Source: Herbaspirillum sp. SJZ106 (GTDB lineage Bacteria; Pseudomonadota; Gammaproteobacteria; Burkholderiales; Burkholderiaceae_D). Taken from it: a stretch of DNA of 64,000 nt. Below the pieces are notes generated by a model that saw only the letters and a list, made by a program, of their open reading frames with translations, was not told the DNA's origin and did no database searches. Within the stretch, counting starts at the first letter, position 1; every line of letters starts with the position of its first letter. The translations under genes were made by a program, and so were the position numbers. Of the stretch, positions 51,154 through 59,961 are shown piece after piece. The DNA lies in contig NZ_VFNI01000005.1 of the NCBI RefSeq assembly GCF_006715495.1, forward strand, positions 248,001 to 312,000, in the 5' to 3' direction.

Positions 51154-52185
51154 ATGAGGCATGGAGACATATCGAGCAGCAAGGATGCCGTCGGCGTGGC
51201 GGTAGTCAACTACAAGATGCCGCGCCTGCACAACCGCAGCGAAGTGCTGGACAACGCCCGCAAGATCGCCGCCATGCTGGTCGGCATGAAGCAGGGCCTG
51301 CCGGGGCTGGACCTGGTGGTGTTTCCCGAATACTCGACCCACGGGATCATGTACGACGAGGCGGAGATGTACGAGACCGCCGCCACCGTGCCGGGCGACG
51401 AGACCCGCATCTTCTCCGAGGCTTGCCGCATCGCAGGCGTGTGGGGCGTGTTCTCGCTGACCGGCGAGCGCCACGAGGAGCATCCGCGCAAGGCGCCGTA
51501 CAACACGCTGGTGCTGATCGACGACCAGGGCGAGATCGTGCAGAAGTACCGCAAGATCATGCCGTGGACGCCGATCGAGGGCTGGTATCCGGGCGACACG
51601 ACCTATGTGTGCGAGGGCCCCAAGGGCCTGAAGATCAGCCTGATCATCTGCGACGACGGCAACTACCCGGAGATCTGGCGCGACTGCGCCATGAAGGGCG
51701 CCGAGCTGATCGTACGCTGCCAGGGCTACATGTACCCGGCCAAGGAGCAGCAGGTGCTGGTGGCCAAGGCCATGGCGTGGATGAACAACGTCTACGTCGC
51801 CGTGGCCAACGCGGCCGGCTTCGACGGCGTGTATTCCTACTTCGGCCACTCGGCCATCGTCGGTTTCGACGGCCGCACGCTGGGCGAATGCGGCACCGAG
51901 GAGATGGGCATCCAGTACGCCGAGCTGTCGGTGGGCGCGATCCGCGACGCGCGCCGCAACTGGCAGTCGCAGAACCACCTGTTCAAGCTGCTGCACCGCG
52001 GCTACACCGGCAAGATCAACTCAGGCGAATCGCCGGCCGGCGTGGCCGATTGCCCCTTCGATTTCTACAAGACCTGGGTCACCGACCCGCAAGGCGCGCG
52101 CAGCCAGGTCGAGGCCATCACGCGCAAGACCGCCGGCACGCCGGAATGCCCGGTGCCGGGAATCCCGGCCGAGCCGGCGGGATGA
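51154..52185 (+). CDS. amiE: Aliphatic amidase
   Basis: A 343-residue nitrilase-superfamily enzyme nearly collinear with Pseudomonas aeruginosa AmiE, starting [20 protein letters not shown]. The Glu59-Lys134-Cys166 triad falls at exactly the AmiE positions ([25 protein letters not shown]). It hydrolyses short amides such as acetamide and propionamide to acid and ammonia; AmiF (formamidase) is the close alternative, but the N-terminus favours AmiE. Fourteen bases after AAGGAGTGAAGCC is the ATG. Cytoplasmic. Confidence 0.94.
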   Translation: MRHGDISSSKDAVGVAVVNYKMPRLHNRSEVLDNARKIAAMLVGMKQGLPGLDLVVFPEYSTHGIMYDEAEMYETAATVPGDETRIFSEACRIAGVWGVFSLTGERHEEHPRKAPYNTLVLIDDQGEIVQKYRKIMPWTPIEGWYPGDTTYVCEGPKGLKISLIICDDGNYPEIWRDCAMKGAELIVRCQGYMYPAKEQQVLVAKAMAWMNNVYVAVANAAGFDGVYSYFGHSAIVGFDGRTLGECGTEEMGIQYAELSVGAIRDARRNWQSQNHLFKLLHRGYTGKINSGESPAGVADCPFDFYKTWVTDPQGARSQVEAITRKTAGTPECPVPGIPAEPAG

Positions 52186-52247
52186 GCGCGCAACAGCATT
52201 CCATTGCCGGAATCCGGAATTCCGTTCGGACTGGGTAGACCTGAAGG

Positions 52248-52303
52248 GGCGTATCGAAGGCGCACATGCCGTCCGCCAATATCCGGAGCGTCTTCGATAC
52301 GCC
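52248..52303 (+). other. Long perfect stem-loop in amiE-fmdA gap
   Basis: GGCGTATCGAAG (52248-52259) has an exact inverse CTTCGATACGCC (52292-52303). A G-T pair and three more inner pairs extend it to 16 bp around a 24-base loop. A smaller hairpin GCAGGG/CCCTGC follows at 52339-52355. The 244-bp gap has no gene. Could be a REP-like element, an mRNA processing site or a regulatory leader for fmdA. Confidence 0.6.
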
Positions 52304-52429
52304 GCGTTGCGGCTACTCAGCCCGAACGGGAGGAGAAAGCAGGGAAAACCCCTGCGAAGGGAAGGTGCCGGCCCAGGTGCTTTTCTACGCACAGCAACCC
52401 ACGAACCTACTTACCACCAAGGAGATCGC

Positions 52430-53608
52430 ATGCAACACTTCAAGATCAAGCCCGGCGTGCCGCTGGCAGAGCAGCCGGAACTGGGCCACAACCGCTGGCA
52501 TCCCGACCTGCCGTTCCTGGCGTCGGTCAAGCCGGGCGAGTCGATACTGATCGAGTCGCTGGACTTCCTCGACGCCCAGATCAAGGACACCGACGATGTC
52601 TCCGACGTCAAGAATGTCGACCTCACGCGCGCGCACCCGCTGACCGGCCCGTTCCACGTCGAAGGCGCCGAGCCGGGCGACCTGCTGGTGATCGACTTGC
52701 TGGACATCAAGCCGGTGACGCCGGTCGGGTTTTCCGGCGTGTTCGCCAAGGAAAACGGCGGCGGCTTCCTGGCCGACTACTTCCCCGAGGCCGACAAGGC
52801 GATCTGGGACCTGAAAGGCCTGTACGCCACCTCGCGCCACATCCCCGGCGTGCGCATCGCCGGCCTGACCCATCCGGGCCTGATGGGCTGCCTGCCGTCG
52901 CATGACCTGCTGGCCGAGTGGAACCGCCGCGAGGCGCCGCTGGCGGCCAAGGGCCTGGCCAAGCCGCCTGATCCGAGCACCGCGGTGCTGCGCGGCCTCT
53001 CCGGCGCCAAGTTCGACGAGATGGCCAAGGTCGCGGCGCGCACCGTGCCGCCGCGCGAGCATGGCGGCAATACCGACATCAAGGACCTGTCGGCCGGCAC
53101 GCGCATCTTCTTCCCGGTGTACGTGAAGGGCGCGGGCTTCTCGATGGGCGACCTGCACTTTTCGCAGGGCGACGGCGAGATCGGCTTTTGCGGCGCCATC
53201 GAAATGGATGGCGTGAGCCACGTCGGCTTCGACCTGATCAAGGGCGGCATGGCCAAGTACAACATCACCTCGCCGATCTTCATGCCCAGCATCGTCAAGC
53301 CGCACTACGAGCAATGGCTGACCTTCGAGGGCATCAGCGTCGAGAACGGCGTCAACTACTACCTGGACGCCACGGTGGCCTATCGCCAGGCTTGCCTGAA
53401 GGCGATCGACTACCTGACCCACTTCGGCTACAGCGGCAGCCAGGCCTACATGTTGCTGACGGCGGCGCCGGTGGAAGGGCGCATCGGCGGCATCGTCGAT
53501 ATCCCGAACTGCGCCTGCACGGTGGCCTTGCCGACGTCCATCTTCGACCAGGACATCACGCCCAAGGGCATGCTCAACGACAAGTCGTACTGGGGACGAA
53601 CGCGCTAG
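52430..53608 (+). CDS. fmdA: Formamidase (FmdA family)
   Basis: A 392-residue FmdA_AmdA enzyme that hydrolyses formamide to formate and ammonia. Typical features: GHNRWHPDLPFLASVKPGES, GCLPSHDLLAEWNRREAPL, GGNTDIKDLSAGTRIFFPVY and FSQGDGEIGFCGAIEMDG. Start at 52430 with AAGGAGA close upstream. It is unrelated in sequence to AmiE, so the locus has two distinct amidase types. Confidence 0.95.
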   Translation: MQHFKIKPGVPLAEQPELGHNRWHPDLPFLASVKPGESILIESLDFLDAQIKDTDDVSDVKNVDLTRAHPLTGPFHVEGAEPGDLLVIDLLDIKPVTPVGFSGVFAKENGGGFLADYFPEADKAIWDLKGLYATSRHIPGVRIAGLTHPGLMGCLPSHDLLAEWNRREAPLAAKGLAKPPDPSTAVLRGLSGAKFDEMAKVAARTVPPREHGGNTDIKDLSAGTRIFFPVYVKGAGFSMGDLHFSQGDGEIGFCGAIEMDGVSHVGFDLIKGGMAKYNITSPIFMPSIVKPHYEQWLTFEGISVENGVNYYLDATVAYRQACLKAIDYLTHFGYSGSQAYMLLTAAPVEGRIGGIVDIPNCACTVALPTSIFDQDITPKGMLNDKSYWGRTR

Positions 53609-53693
53609 TTCAAAAAAGAGTGGCCGCGCGGCCGCGATCCCATCGCAGCCGCGCGGAATCGAATCCGAACTTCATTTTGTGGGGGAGTCAGAT

Positions 53694-53990
53694 ATGCCCT
53701 TATACGACATCCGTTGCCGCCACTGCGCGGGCATTTTCGAGAAATTCCTCAGTATGCAGGCGCTGCATGGCGAGGTGGCTTGCCCTTATTGCCAGCAGGA
53801 GACCGCTGCCGCGCCCATGCTCACGGGCGGGCGGGTCGGCTTGCAGGTGAAGGAGCGCTGGCGCCCGCGCAACGGGGCCGAGCAACTGGCCGGACAGGGC
53901 GCCGCCGGCCCGGGCGCGCATGCGGGAGCGGCGCGCAGCAGCGTGCTGCATAACTGCAAGGGGCATAGCTGCAGCATCTGCGCGACCTGA
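53694..53990 (+). CDS. fmdB: FmdB-family zinc-ribbon protein
   Basis: A 98-residue protein starting MPLYDIRCRHCAGIFEKFLS, with CxxC...CxxC zinc-ribbon (CRHC, CPYC) characteristic of FmdB, and extra C-terminal Cys/His (NCKGHSCSICAT). In Methylophilus fmdB lies next to the formamidase gene and is thought regulatory. Ribosome-binding site GGGGGAG. Confidence 0.9.
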   Translation: MPLYDIRCRHCAGIFEKFLSMQALHGEVACPYCQQETAAAPMLTGGRVGLQVKERWRPRNGAEQLAGQGAAGPGAHAGAARSSVLHNCKGHSCSICAT

Positions 53991-54024
53991 AGGCGCCGGG
54001 AGCGGCGTCGGGCCTCGGCTTGCG

Positions 54025-54852
54025 TCAAGGGCGCTCGCCCGTTTTCAGGCGGGCCTCGATTTGCGCGACGACTTCCGGCAAATCCGCCACCGAATCGATC
54101 ACGTAATGGGCGCCGGCCGCGCGCAGCTTTTGTTCTGCCTGCGCCTTGAGCGCCATCACCTCGGCAGGTTCAAGCCCGGCCAGTTGCCGTTGGGTATAGC
54201 CGACCTCATTGCCCGACAGCGACACCCCCACGCTCCACATGCCGGCGCGGATGCCTTCCTCGATGCCGGGCACGGTGTCGTCGACCTTGATGCAGCCGGC
54301 CACGTCGCCGATCTTCAGCGCCAGCACATTGGCTAGCGCCATGTAGGGGCCGGGGCGGCCGCCGGCTGGCAGTTCGTCGCCGGCGACCACGTGGTCGGGC
54401 GCAATGCCTTCCCTGGCGGCCAGCGGCAGCAGCACATTGAGCACTTCGCGCGGATAGCCCGAGCAGGAGCCGACCTTCAGGCCGCGTCCGCGCAGCCAGG
54501 CCAGCATCTGCGCGGCGCCGTTGATGGGCTGCGAATATTCCCCAACCTTGGCGATCTGCATCGGCATGAAGCGCGCGTAGATGGCGTCGACATTCTTGTC
54601 GCTTGGAGCATGGCCGGTGTAGCGCTGCCATTGGCCGGCGATATCGGCGTCGTCCAATAGCGTGCGGATGTGCTGCCACTTGGACAGGCCCATCGGGCCG
54701 CGCGCCTGTTGCAGCGTGATGTCGATGTCGAAGCTCTTGAAGGCGTCGACGAAGATCTGGGTCGGCGCCAGCGAGCCGAAGTCGACCAGGGTGCCGGCCC
54801 AATCGAAGATGACGGCTTCGAGGGCGATGGCGGCTTTGTTTGCGGTGGGCAT
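54025..54852 (-). CDS. phnX: Phosphonoacetaldehyde hydrolase (phosphonatase)
   Basis: A 275-residue HAD-family enzyme cleaving phosphonoacetaldehyde to acetaldehyde and phosphate. Nucleophile Asp in AVIFDWAGTLVDFG; Schiff-base Lys in ARGPMGLSKWQHIRTLL; GSCSGYPREVLNVLLPLA and IKVDDTVPGIEEG complete the HAD motifs. Start at 54852 follows AAAGGAG. Last gene of the phosphonate operon. Confidence 0.95.
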   Translation of the reverse strand: MPTANKAAIALEAVIFDWAGTLVDFGSLAPTQIFVDAFKSFDIDITLQQARGPMGLSKWQHIRTLLDDADIAGQWQRYTGHAPSDKNVDAIYARFMPMQIAKVGEYSQPINGAAQMLAWLRGRGLKVGSCSGYPREVLNVLLPLAAREGIAPDHVVAGDELPAGGRPGPYMALANVLALKIGDVAGCIKVDDTVPGIEEGIRAGMWSVGVSLSGNEVGYTQRQLAGLEPAEVMALKAQAEQKLRAAGAHYVIDSVADLPEVVAQIEARLKTGERP

Positions 54853-54889
54853 GGGGACTCCTTTATCGATGAATCTGTATGTGTATGTT

Positions 54890-55975
54890 TCAGTGGACGG
54901 CGGCGATGAAGTTGCGTCCGCGCGGGCCTTGCAGGGCACGCTGTACCAGCGTGTCCCAGGCATCGGCGATGCCGTAGTGGGCGGGGTCGGTCGACACGCC
55001 CAGGTTTTCCAGCAAGCCTGACAGGCGGGCCACGGCGCCGTCGCGGTCGGCGGCGCCGAAGATCTGCAGCAGCAGGGTATCGACCTGGGCGTCGCGGCCG
55101 AAGGCCAGGCGCATCACGTGCGGCAGCGAAAACGAACAGGCGATGCCGTGCGCGATGCCGTGGTGCAGCGTGATGTCGTAGGACAGCGAGTGCGCCAGCG
55201 CGGTCTTGGTATTGGAGAAGGCCAGCCCGGCCTGCAGCGCGGCGATGGCCATGCGTTCGCGCAGGGCCAGGTCGGCGGGCTTGCGCATGAGCAGCGGCAG
55301 CGTGGCGACGATGGCGCGCGCGGCGGCCGCGGCCAGGCTGGAGGAGACCGGATTGCGGTTGACGTTCCAGATCGCCTCCAGCGCGTGCGATAGCGCATCC
55401 AGGCCGCTGGCCAGGGTGGCGCCGGGCGGCAGGCTCAGCATCAGCTTGGGATCGATGATGGCGGCTTCGGGCCAGGTCCAGTCGCGGTGCAGCGAATATT
55501 TGCTGCCGGCGGCGGCGTCCCAGAGGGTGGCCCAGGGCGTGACCTCGCTGCCGGTGCCGGCGGTGGTGGGGATGGCGATCAGCGCCTTGGCGCGGCCCGC
55601 GGCCAGCGGCGCGCCGTCGCGCAGGTGCGCCAGCAATTCGTCGAAGCGGCCCGACGGGGTGGACGCCAGCATGGCCTTGGCGCAGTCGATGACGCTGCCG
55701 CCGCCGAAGGCGACCACGCACTGGGCCTCGGCATGTTCCGACCAGACGCGCTCATGCATGGCCGACAGCCAGCTGACGTCGGGGTTGGGTTGCACGGCAT
55801 TTTCGGTGCCGGCCAGTTGCGCGCCGAGCAGATTGGCGATGGATTGCTCCAGGCCCAGCGCGGCGGCCTCCGGGAAGGTCACCAGCAGGGCGTGGCGGCC
55901 GGCCAGCAGCGCCGGCAATTGCGCCAGGCTGCCGCTGCCGGCGTGGATGGATACCGGGTTGTGATAGGTCCACAT
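54890..55975 (-). CDS. Phosphonate-associated iron-containing alcohol dehydrogenase
   Basis: A 361-residue group III Fe-dependent dehydrogenase: VVAFGGGSVIDCAKAMLAST (NAD site), metal His residues in DALSHALEAIWN and HHGIAHGIACSFSLPHV. A subfamily of these (Phn_Fe-ADH) is regularly found next to phnX. Possible roles: interconverting phosphonoacetaldehyde and 2-hydroxyethylphosphonate, or disposing of acetaldehyde. 48 bp from phnE. Confidence 0.88.
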   Translation of the reverse strand: MWTYHNPVSIHAGSGSLAQLPALLAGRHALLVTFPEAAALGLEQSIANLLGAQLAGTENAVQPNPDVSWLSAMHERVWSEHAEAQCVVAFGGGSVIDCAKAMLASTPSGRFDELLAHLRDGAPLAAGRAKALIAIPTTAGTGSEVTPWATLWDAAAGSKYSLHRDWTWPEAAIIDPKLMLSLPPGATLASGLDALSHALEAIWNVNRNPVSSSLAAAAARAIVATLPLLMRKPADLALRERMAIAALQAGLAFSNTKTALAHSLSYDITLHHGIAHGIACSFSLPHVMRLAFGRDAQVDTLLLQIFGAADRDGAVARLSGLLENLGVSTDPAHYGIADAWDTLVQRALQGPRGRNFIAAVH

Positions 55976-56023
55976 AAGATTGTCGTTCGGGGGCTTGTCG
56001 TTCGGGTTCTCGGATGGGAGGGA

Positions 56024-56875
56024 TCAGTGGACGCGGCCGTCCTGGATCAGTTGGCGCAGGCGGCTGGAGATCGTGTCGGCGGCCACCACCATCAGCGTCA
56101 CCACGACGATGCAGGTGGCGGTGTCCTGGTACTTGAACAGTTTCAGGCTGTTGACCAGTTCGAAGCCCAGGCCGCCGGCGCCGACCATGCCCAGTACGGT
56201 GGCCTGGCGCAGGTTGACCTCGAAGCGGTACAGCACGGTGGCGATCCAGGCGGTGATGACCTGCGGCAGCACGCCGAATGCGATCACCTGCAGCGGGCGG
56301 GCGCCGGTGGCGCGCAGCGCTTCCAGCGGGCCGTCGTCGATCTCCTCGATGCTTTCGGCGAAGAACTTGCCGACCATGCCCACGCCATGCAGCGCCAATG
56401 CCAGCACGCCGGGGAAGGGCCCCAGGCCCACCGCCGAGACGAACACCAGCGCCAGGATCAGTTCGTTGATGCTGCGCGTGACGTTGAGCAACTGGCGCAC
56501 GCCCTGGTACACGACACGGTTGCGGTTCAGGTTGCGGGCAGCGAGGAAGGACACCGGGATGGCGCCCAGCACGCCCAGCAGCGTGCCCCACAGCGCGATC
56601 TGCACGGTTTCGATGGCCGGATCGAGCAGGTTGCCGAGGATGCTCCAGTTGGGCGGGAAGGAGCGACTGAGGAAATCGCCGATCTGCGGCAGGCCGCTGG
56701 CCAGTTCGCTCCAGGAAAGTTGCGTGCCTTGCGCGCTCCAGGCCAGCACCAGGGCGGCCAGCGCGACAGCCGCTACGCACAGCAGCCAGGAACGCAGGTT
56801 CAGCGGGCGCGGGCCGGTCCAGATGTAGTCGTGGTAGCTGCTGCGCGCCTGGACGGATTGCATGGGCGTGTTCAT
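56024..56875 (-). CDS. phnE: Phosphonate ABC transporter permease
   Basis: A 283-residue permease with five to six transmembrane helices. Motifs: LDPAIETVQIALWGTLLGVL and the EAA-like loop EALRATGARPLQVIAFGVLP. The start codon overlaps the phnC stop by one base (TGATG). Confidence 0.93.
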   Translation of the reverse strand: MNTPMQSVQARSSYHDYIWTGPRPLNLRSWLLCVAAVALAALVLAWSAQGTQLSWSELASGLPQIGDFLSRSFPPNWSILGNLLDPAIETVQIALWGTLLGVLGAIPVSFLAARNLNRNRVVYQGVRQLLNVTRSINELILALVFVSAVGLGPFPGVLALALHGVGMVGKFFAESIEEIDDGPLEALRATGARPLQVIAFGVLPQVITAWIATVLYRFEVNLRQATVLGMVGAGGLGFELVNSLKLFKYQDTATCIVVVTLMVVAADTISSRLRQLIQDGRVH

Positions 56876-57675
56876 CACAGGGCTCCTTGCAAGGCCAGTT
56901 CCGGCGCCGGCGGGTGGGCGGCGCCGGGTTCCGCGCCCTGCAGCTGCTCCAGGCCGGCGTAGATCAGGTTGAGGTGCGACTCGCGCAGCTCGTCGCCGCG
57001 GCCGTCGAACACCAGCTTGCCGCCGGCCAGGCCGACGATGCGGTCGCCGAATTCGCGGGCGTAGTCGACCTGGTGCAGGTTGCACACCACGGTGATGCCC
57101 AGTTCGCGGCAGGCCGCGCGCAGGTATTGCAGCACCAGGCGCGAGGTCTTGGGGTCGAGGCTGGCGACCGGCTCGTCGGCCAGGATCACCTGCGGCCGCT
57201 GCGCCAGGGCGCGCGCGATGCCCACCCGCTGGCGCTGGCCGCCGGAGAGGGCGTCGGTGCGCTCATGCGCCTTGTGGTCGAGCTCGACCCGGCGCAGGCA
57301 ATCCATCGCCAGCGCCACATCCTGCCGCGAGAACAGCTGCAGGATGGACGCCAGCGAGGACACCTGGCCGAGGCGGCCGGTCAGCACGTTTTTGAGCACC
57401 GACAGGCGCGGCACCACATTATGGTGCTGGAAGATCATGGCCACGTTGCGGCGCAGGCGGCGTACGTTGCGCGCTTCGGTGGCGTCGTATCCGGCCGCCA
57501 CCAGTTCGCCGGAAGTCGGTGCGACCAGGCCGTTGATACAGCGCAGCAGGGTCGACTTGCCGGCGCCCGAAGGGCCTAGCACCACCAGGAACTCGCCGGC
57601 GGCGACATCGAGGTCGATGCCGCGCAGCACGGCATTGCTGCCGTATTGCTTGGTGAGCGAACTGATCCTGATCAT
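56875..57675 (-). CDS. phnC: Phosphonate ABC transporter ATP-binding protein
   Basis: A 266-residue ATPase. Walker A GPSGAGKSTLLRCING, signature ALSGGQRQRVGIARAL, Walker B VILADEPVASLDP. Typical PhnC stretch AMIFQHHNVVPRLSVLKNVL. ATGA overlap with phnD. Confidence 0.95.
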   Translation of the reverse strand: MIRISSLTKQYGSNAVLRGIDLDVAAGEFLVVLGPSGAGKSTLLRCINGLVAPTSGELVAAGYDATEARNVRRLRRNVAMIFQHHNVVPRLSVLKNVLTGRLGQVSSLASILQLFSRQDVALAMDCLRRVELDHKAHERTDALSGGQRQRVGIARALAQRPQVILADEPVASLDPKTSRLVLQYLRAACRELGITVVCNLHQVDYAREFGDRIVGLAGGKLVFDGRGDELRESHLNLIYAGLEQLQGAEPGAAHPPAPELALQGAL

Positions 57676-58538
57676 TTCATTGCCTTGAGGTCGAGATTGA
57701 GGATCTTGGCGGTGTCGCGCACGACGTTATAGGCGGCGTCGCTGGTGGGCACGAAGCCGTTGAGCATGCTCTGGTCGCCCCATTGCACATCCTTGATGCT
57801 GGCGAAGGCGGCGGCGATCTTTTGCTTGAGCGCCGGGTCGAGGTCGCGCCGCCAGACCATCGGCGACTCGGGAATGTCGGGCGAGGTCCACACCACGTTC
57901 AGGTCGGACTGCTGCACCACGCCCTTGGCAACGGCGGAGGCCAGGATGCGGTCGGCCACCGCGGCGGCGTCGACCTTCCTGTTGGCTACCGCCAGGATGC
58001 TGGCGTCATGCGAGCCCGAGAAGATCACCCGCGAGAAGTACTTGTTGGGATCGATATTGAGCTTTTGCAGGCCGGCGCTGGGGAACAGGTGGCCGGAGGC
58101 GGACGACGGATCGACGAAGGCCATGGTGCGGCCTTTGAGTTGCTCCAGGTTCTGGATGCCGCTGTCCTTGCGGCTGATGATCAGGCTCTTGTAGGCGCTC
58201 TTGCCGCTCTTCTTGGTTTCGGCCACGGCGAAGGCTTCGACATTGGCGACCGAACTGGCCAGCACGTAGGAGAACGGGCCGAGGTAGGCGACGTCGAGCT
58301 TCCTGGCGCGCAGCGCTTCGATGATGCCGTTGTAGTCGGTGGCGATGAAGGGCTTGACCGGCATGCCGAGCTGCTTTTGCAGGCTGTCGATGACGGCCTT
58401 GCTGTTTTCCAGCATGGCTTGCGAGTCTTCGGCCGGGATCAGGCCCACGGTCAGCGGCTGTACCGCCAGTACCGGCTGGCTCAGCAGCGATGCGGTCAGG
58501 GCGCCCAGGCAGAGGGCGAAGAGGGAGCGTCGTTTCAT
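57672..58538 (-). CDS. phnD: Phosphonate ABC transporter binding protein
   Basis: A 288-residue PhnD-type periplasmic protein. Sec signal peptide 1-26 (LCLGALTASLLSQPVLAVQP); mature TVGLIPAEDSQAMLENSKAV, LRARKLDVAYLGPFSYVLAS and SASGHLFPSAGLQKLNIDPN are typical 2-aminoethylphosphonate-binding sequences. First gene of the operon, divergent from a LysR regulator. Confidence 0.94.
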   Translation of the reverse strand: MKRRSLFALCLGALTASLLSQPVLAVQPLTVGLIPAEDSQAMLENSKAVIDSLQKQLGMPVKPFIATDYNGIIEALRARKLDVAYLGPFSYVLASSVANVEAFAVAETKKSGKSAYKSLIISRKDSGIQNLEQLKGRTMAFVDPSSASGHLFPSAGLQKLNIDPNKYFSRVIFSGSHDASILAVANRKVDAAAVADRILASAVAKGVVQQSDLNVVWTSPDIPESPMVWRRDLDPALKQKIAAAFASIKDVQWGDQSMLNGFVPTSDAAYNVVRDTAKILNLDLKAMK

Positions 58539-58645
58539 GTTCTATCCTTAATCTTGTGGCGCGGTCGGCAGGCGCTGCCCGGGCGGAGGCAGGCATGCGG
58601 GGGTGACAGAGGGATTCGGTCCGGACAGGGCAAAGATTAAAGAGG

Positions 58646-58676
58646 CTTTGTGACGGCTGTATTATCGATATAATCC
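58646..58676. promoter_or_regulatory. Divergent phnD/LysR promoter
   Basis: TATAAT at 58669-58674 is a consensus -10 for the LysR gene, with TTGTGA (58648-58653) as a weak -35 at 15 bp. The overlapping TATTATCGATATAAT (58660-58674) is near-symmetric with a T-N11-A pattern, fitting a LysR-type site. A GATAAT facing phnD overlaps it. Confidence 0.5.
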
Positions 58677-58711
58677 GAAAAAATACCGTCAACTATTGAT
58701 TGGAGCTATAG

Positions 58712-59572
58712 ATGACTCCTTCGCAACTGCGCGCTTTCCTGGCGGTGGCCCGCCACCGCGGTTTTTCCGCCGCGGCGCGCGCCCTGGGCGTGAGCCAGCC
58801 GACCTTGACCACCCAGGTGCAATTGCTGGAGCGCGAGCACAATGTCGAGCTGTTCTTCCGCCGCGGGCGCCGGCTGGACCTTTCCGAGACCGCGCAGCGC
58901 CTGCTGCCGATCGCGCAGAACATCGCCGAGCTGGAGCTGGATGCGCTGAACCTGCTGGTCAATTCCGGCGCGCTGCATGTGGGTCACTTGCGCATCGGCG
59001 CGGTCGGGCCGTTCCATGTGATCGAGATCGTGGATGCCTACCGGGCGCGTTTTCCCAAGGTCGAGCTGTCGATCAAGCTGGGCAATTCGGCGCAGTCGCT
59101 GGCCGACCTGGAGAACTACGTCACCGATGTGGCGGTGCTGGCCAGCTTCACCGACGATGCGCGTTTTTTCGCGGTGCCTTATGCCGACCACGCGGTGGTG
59201 CTGTTCGCGCACCGCAGCCATCCCTTTTACAAGCGCGAATCGGTGGCGCTTGCCGAGCTGGCCGGGCAGCCGATGCTGATGCGGGAGAAGGGCTCGACCA
59301 CGCGCCTGGCGCTGGAGAAGGCCATGCAGGATGCCGGCGTGGCGCCGCGGGTGGTGATGGAGATCGGCAGCCGCGAAGCGTTGCGCGAGGCGGTGGCGCG
59401 CGGGCTGGGGCTGGGTACGGTGTCGGAGGCGGAGTTCGTGCCGGACCCGCGTTTTCGCATGGTGCGCATCGAGGGCGACCCGGTCAGCACGCACACCTAT
59501 GTGTACTGCCTGGCCGAGCGGCGCGAGGGGCGGCTGGTCGGCTCCTTCATGAAGATCGCGGCGCGCGGCTGA
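58712..59572 (+). CDS. LysR-family regulator of phosphonate operon
   Basis: A 286-residue LysR protein. Helix-turn-helix at residues 1-60 (FLAVARHRGFSAAARALGVS, QPTLTTQVQLLEREHNVELF), then the ligand-binding part with LRIGAVGPFHVIEIVDAYRA. Resembles LysR regulators associated with aminoethylphosphonate catabolism and is divergent from phnD. Confidence 0.92.
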   Translation: MTPSQLRAFLAVARHRGFSAAARALGVSQPTLTTQVQLLEREHNVELFFRRGRRLDLSETAQRLLPIAQNIAELELDALNLLVNSGALHVGHLRIGAVGPFHVIEIVDAYRARFPKVELSIKLGNSAQSLADLENYVTDVAVLASFTDDARFFAVPYADHAVVLFAHRSHPFYKRESVALAELAGQPMLMREKGSTTRLALEKAMQDAGVAPRVVMEIGSREALREAVARGLGLGTVSEAEFVPDPRFRMVRIEGDPVSTHTYVYCLAERREGRLVGSFMKIAARG

Positions 59573-59647
59573 GGCGCAGTTCCCTGCCGGAAAGAGGCCT
59601 TTCGCTTATCATTACGGTTTGCCCAAGAAAGTCATCGGAGACCGGAC

Positions 59648-59950
59648 GTGATCAAGCATATCGTGATGTGGAAGTTGAAAGAGCAAGCCGAAGGCGCCGA
59701 CCGCGCCACCAACATCGTCAAGATGAAAGCGCTGCTCGACAGTTGCGCCAACGTGGTGCCCGGCATCCTGAAGTTCGAGGCGATAGTGGCCCAGCCCGGC
59801 CTGGAAGCGACCTACGACGTGGTGCTGTACTCCGAGTTCGAGTCGCGCGCGGCGCTGGATGCCTACCAGGAGCACCCCGACCATGTGGCCATCAAGCCCT
59901 TCATCGGCGCGGTGCGCGAAGCGCGCCAGTGCATGGATTACGAAATCTGA
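59648..59950 (+). CDS. Dabb-domain (stress-responsive A/B barrel) protein
   Basis: A 100-residue ferredoxin-like dimeric barrel protein with a GTG start (GTGATCAAGCATATCGTG) after GGAGACCG. Motifs: IKHIVMWKLKEQA, VPGILKFEAIVAQPGLEATY and YDVVLYSEFESRAALDAYQE. Function unknown; some relatives are plant stress proteins or polyketide cyclases. Confidence 0.9.
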   Translation: MIKHIVMWKLKEQAEGADRATNIVKMKALLDSCANVVPGILKFEAIVAQPGLEATYDVVLYSEFESRAALDAYQEHPDHVAIKPFIGAVREARQCMDYEI

Positions 59951-59961
59951 GCGGCCAGACG

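Noticed and set aside
52186-52429. Guanidine (ykkC) or glycine riboswitch before fmdA
   Set aside because: Some short stretches (CGGGAGGAG, GCGAAGGG) look similar, but the conserved core motifs of either class are not present in order.
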